From the NCBI GenBank assembly GCA_005878525.1, contig VBMB01000139.1:1-32796 (forward strand): DNA of 32,796 nucleotides, in the 5' to 3' direction. Source of the DNA: Methanobacteriota archaeon. Lineage in GTDB: Archaea > Thermoplasmatota > Thermoplasmata > RBG-16-68-12. Positions 31,671-32,796 of the stretch are shown in pieces. Made by a program: the position numbers and the translations under genes. Positions within the stretch are counted from its first letter, which is position 1, and each line of letters opens with the position of its first letter. The notes below the pieces were generated by a model. It did no database searches and was not told where the DNA came from. It worked only from the letters and a program-made list of their open reading frames with translations.

Positions 31671-32796
31671 GTGAGTAGGAACCTTAACGTATTCCTGCTG
31701 CTTCGTCGCGCGCCAAATCGGGTCGCTCTCGATGGGCGTCCCGCGCGTCCGCCGAGGGAGGCGAGCCGGATCCAATACAAGTGGACGGTCTTGACGGTCA
31801 CGACCGTGGGCGTGCTCATGGCCGGGATCGACTCCCGCATCGTCATCGTCGGCCTTCCGCAGGTCGCCTCGAGCCTCCGGGCGGACGCGGAGCAGGCGAT
31901 CTGGATCACCCAGGCGTACGTCCTCGGGAGCACGGTCGCGCTCCTCCTCGTCGGTCGCATCTCGGACATCGTCGGCCGCGTCAAGCTGTACACGAGCGGA
32001 TTCGCGGTCTTCACGGTCGGCTCCCTCCTGACGAGCCTGGCGCTCGACTCGGCCCAGGTGATCGCCTTCCGCGCGATCCAGGGCCTCGGCTCCGCGATTC
32101 TGTTCACGAACAGCGCGGCGATGATCGTCGACGCGACCCCGTCTCAGGAGCTCGGGCTTTCTCTCGGGATCAACCAGGTCGCGTTCCGAATGGGGTCCAT
32201 GGCAGGCCTGACGCTCAGCGGCATCATCCTCTCGTTCCTCGATTGGCGCGCCCTGTTCTACGTGAACGTGCCGATCGGGATCTTCGGCACCGCGTGGGCC
32301 CGCTTCCGGTTGCGGGAAATCGGGAAGCTCGAGCGAGGTGCGCCGATCGATTGGGGCGGGTTCGCCGCGTTCACCGTGTTCATCATGAGCCTCCTCCTCG
32401 CCCTCACCCTCGCGGCGTATGGGGTCGCCGAGACGAGGACCGTGGCGGTGTTGTTTGCCGTGTCCGTTGTCGGTCTCGGGCTTTTTGTGGTCCTCGAGCG
32501 GCGGCACCCCCATCCCCTGCTCGACCTCAAGCTCCTCCGGATCCGGGAGTTCACCGGCGGAGTTGTCGCTCAGCTCCTGAATGCGATCGCGTTCGGCGCG
32601 GTCCTGCTCCTCCTGAGCCTCTACTTCCAGCTCGTGTTGAGACAGAGCCCGCTGACGACCGGCCTTCTCATGATTCCGCTCGACATTGCAACGCTCGCGG
32701 CGGGGCCCTTGAGCGGGCGCTTGTCAGACAAGTACGGCCACCTCCCCTTCACGACCTCCGGCCTGGCGGTCATCAGCCTGTCTCTCTTCCTGTTCT
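31671..32796 (+). CDS. MFS transporter, DHA2/14-TMS drug:H+ antiporter-like (3' end outside the window)
   Basis: Manual translation: ...YKWTVLTVTTVGVLMAGIDSRIVIVGLPQVASSLRADAEQAIWITQAYVLGSTVALLLVGRISDIVGRVKLYTSGFAVFTVGSLLTSLALDS...; ORF open to the window end; GTG start approximate. Confidence 0.87.
   Translation, partial: MSRNLNVFLLLRRAPNRVALDGRPARPPREASRIQYKWTVLTVTTVGVLMAGIDSRIVIVGLPQVASSLRADAEQAIWITQAYVLGSTVALLLVGRISDIVGRVKLYTSGFAVFTVGSLLTSLALDSAQVIAFRAIQGLGSAILFTNSAAMIVDATPSQELGLSLGINQVAFRMGSMAGLTLSGIILSFLDWRALFYVNVPIGIFGTAWARFRLREIGKLERGAPIDWGGFAAFTVFIMSLLLALTLAAYGVAETRTVAVLFAVSVVGLGLFVVLERRHPHPLLDLKLLRIREFTGGVVAQLLNAIAFGAVLLLLSLYFQLVLRQSPLTTGLLMIPLDIATLAAGPLSGRLSDKYGHLPFTTSGLAVISLSLFLF

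Overview
The window looks like a high-GC archaeal chromosome segment, most consistent with Thermoplasmatota or a related lineage. The evidence is PolD large subunit, archaeal RNA polymerase subunits H/B/A'/A'', L30e, NusA, aEF-1beta, an archaeal-type 5S rRNA and BHB-type tRNA introns. From left to right: a surface-polysaccharide cluster (GDP-mannose 4,6-dehydratase, two paralogous GT-B glycosyltransferases, a GT2 glycosyltransferase, a methyltransferase, a GT-C-like membrane protein); a small zinc-ribbon membrane protein convergent with DP2/polC; thioredoxin; a KaiC/RadA-like ATPase overlapping a winged-helix regulator; a 1515-aa mosaic membrane/surface protein with an NGR-repeat linker; a 5S rRNA; a prepilin/preflagellin peptidase; a Rab/Ras-like GTPase; an APC permease fused to two USP domains; aEF-1beta with a zinc-ribbon partner; a tRNA-Lys(UUU); rpoH-rpoB-rpoA1-rpoA2-rpl30e-nusA; and the start of an MFS transporter. 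The most striking observation is the tRNA-Lys(UUU) at 22589-22755. It appears to be interrupted by three introns (D-loop, canonical 37/38, T-loop). Bulge-helix-bulge pairing and the cleavage rule reproduce a perfect 74-nt mature tRNA. Other notable points are an internal deletion plus frameshift in rpoB near 25805, an N-terminal HhH-like extension on RpoA'', an extra hairpin in the 5S rRNA, and the mosaic NGR-repeat protein. All calls are from reading the sequence; no searches were run.
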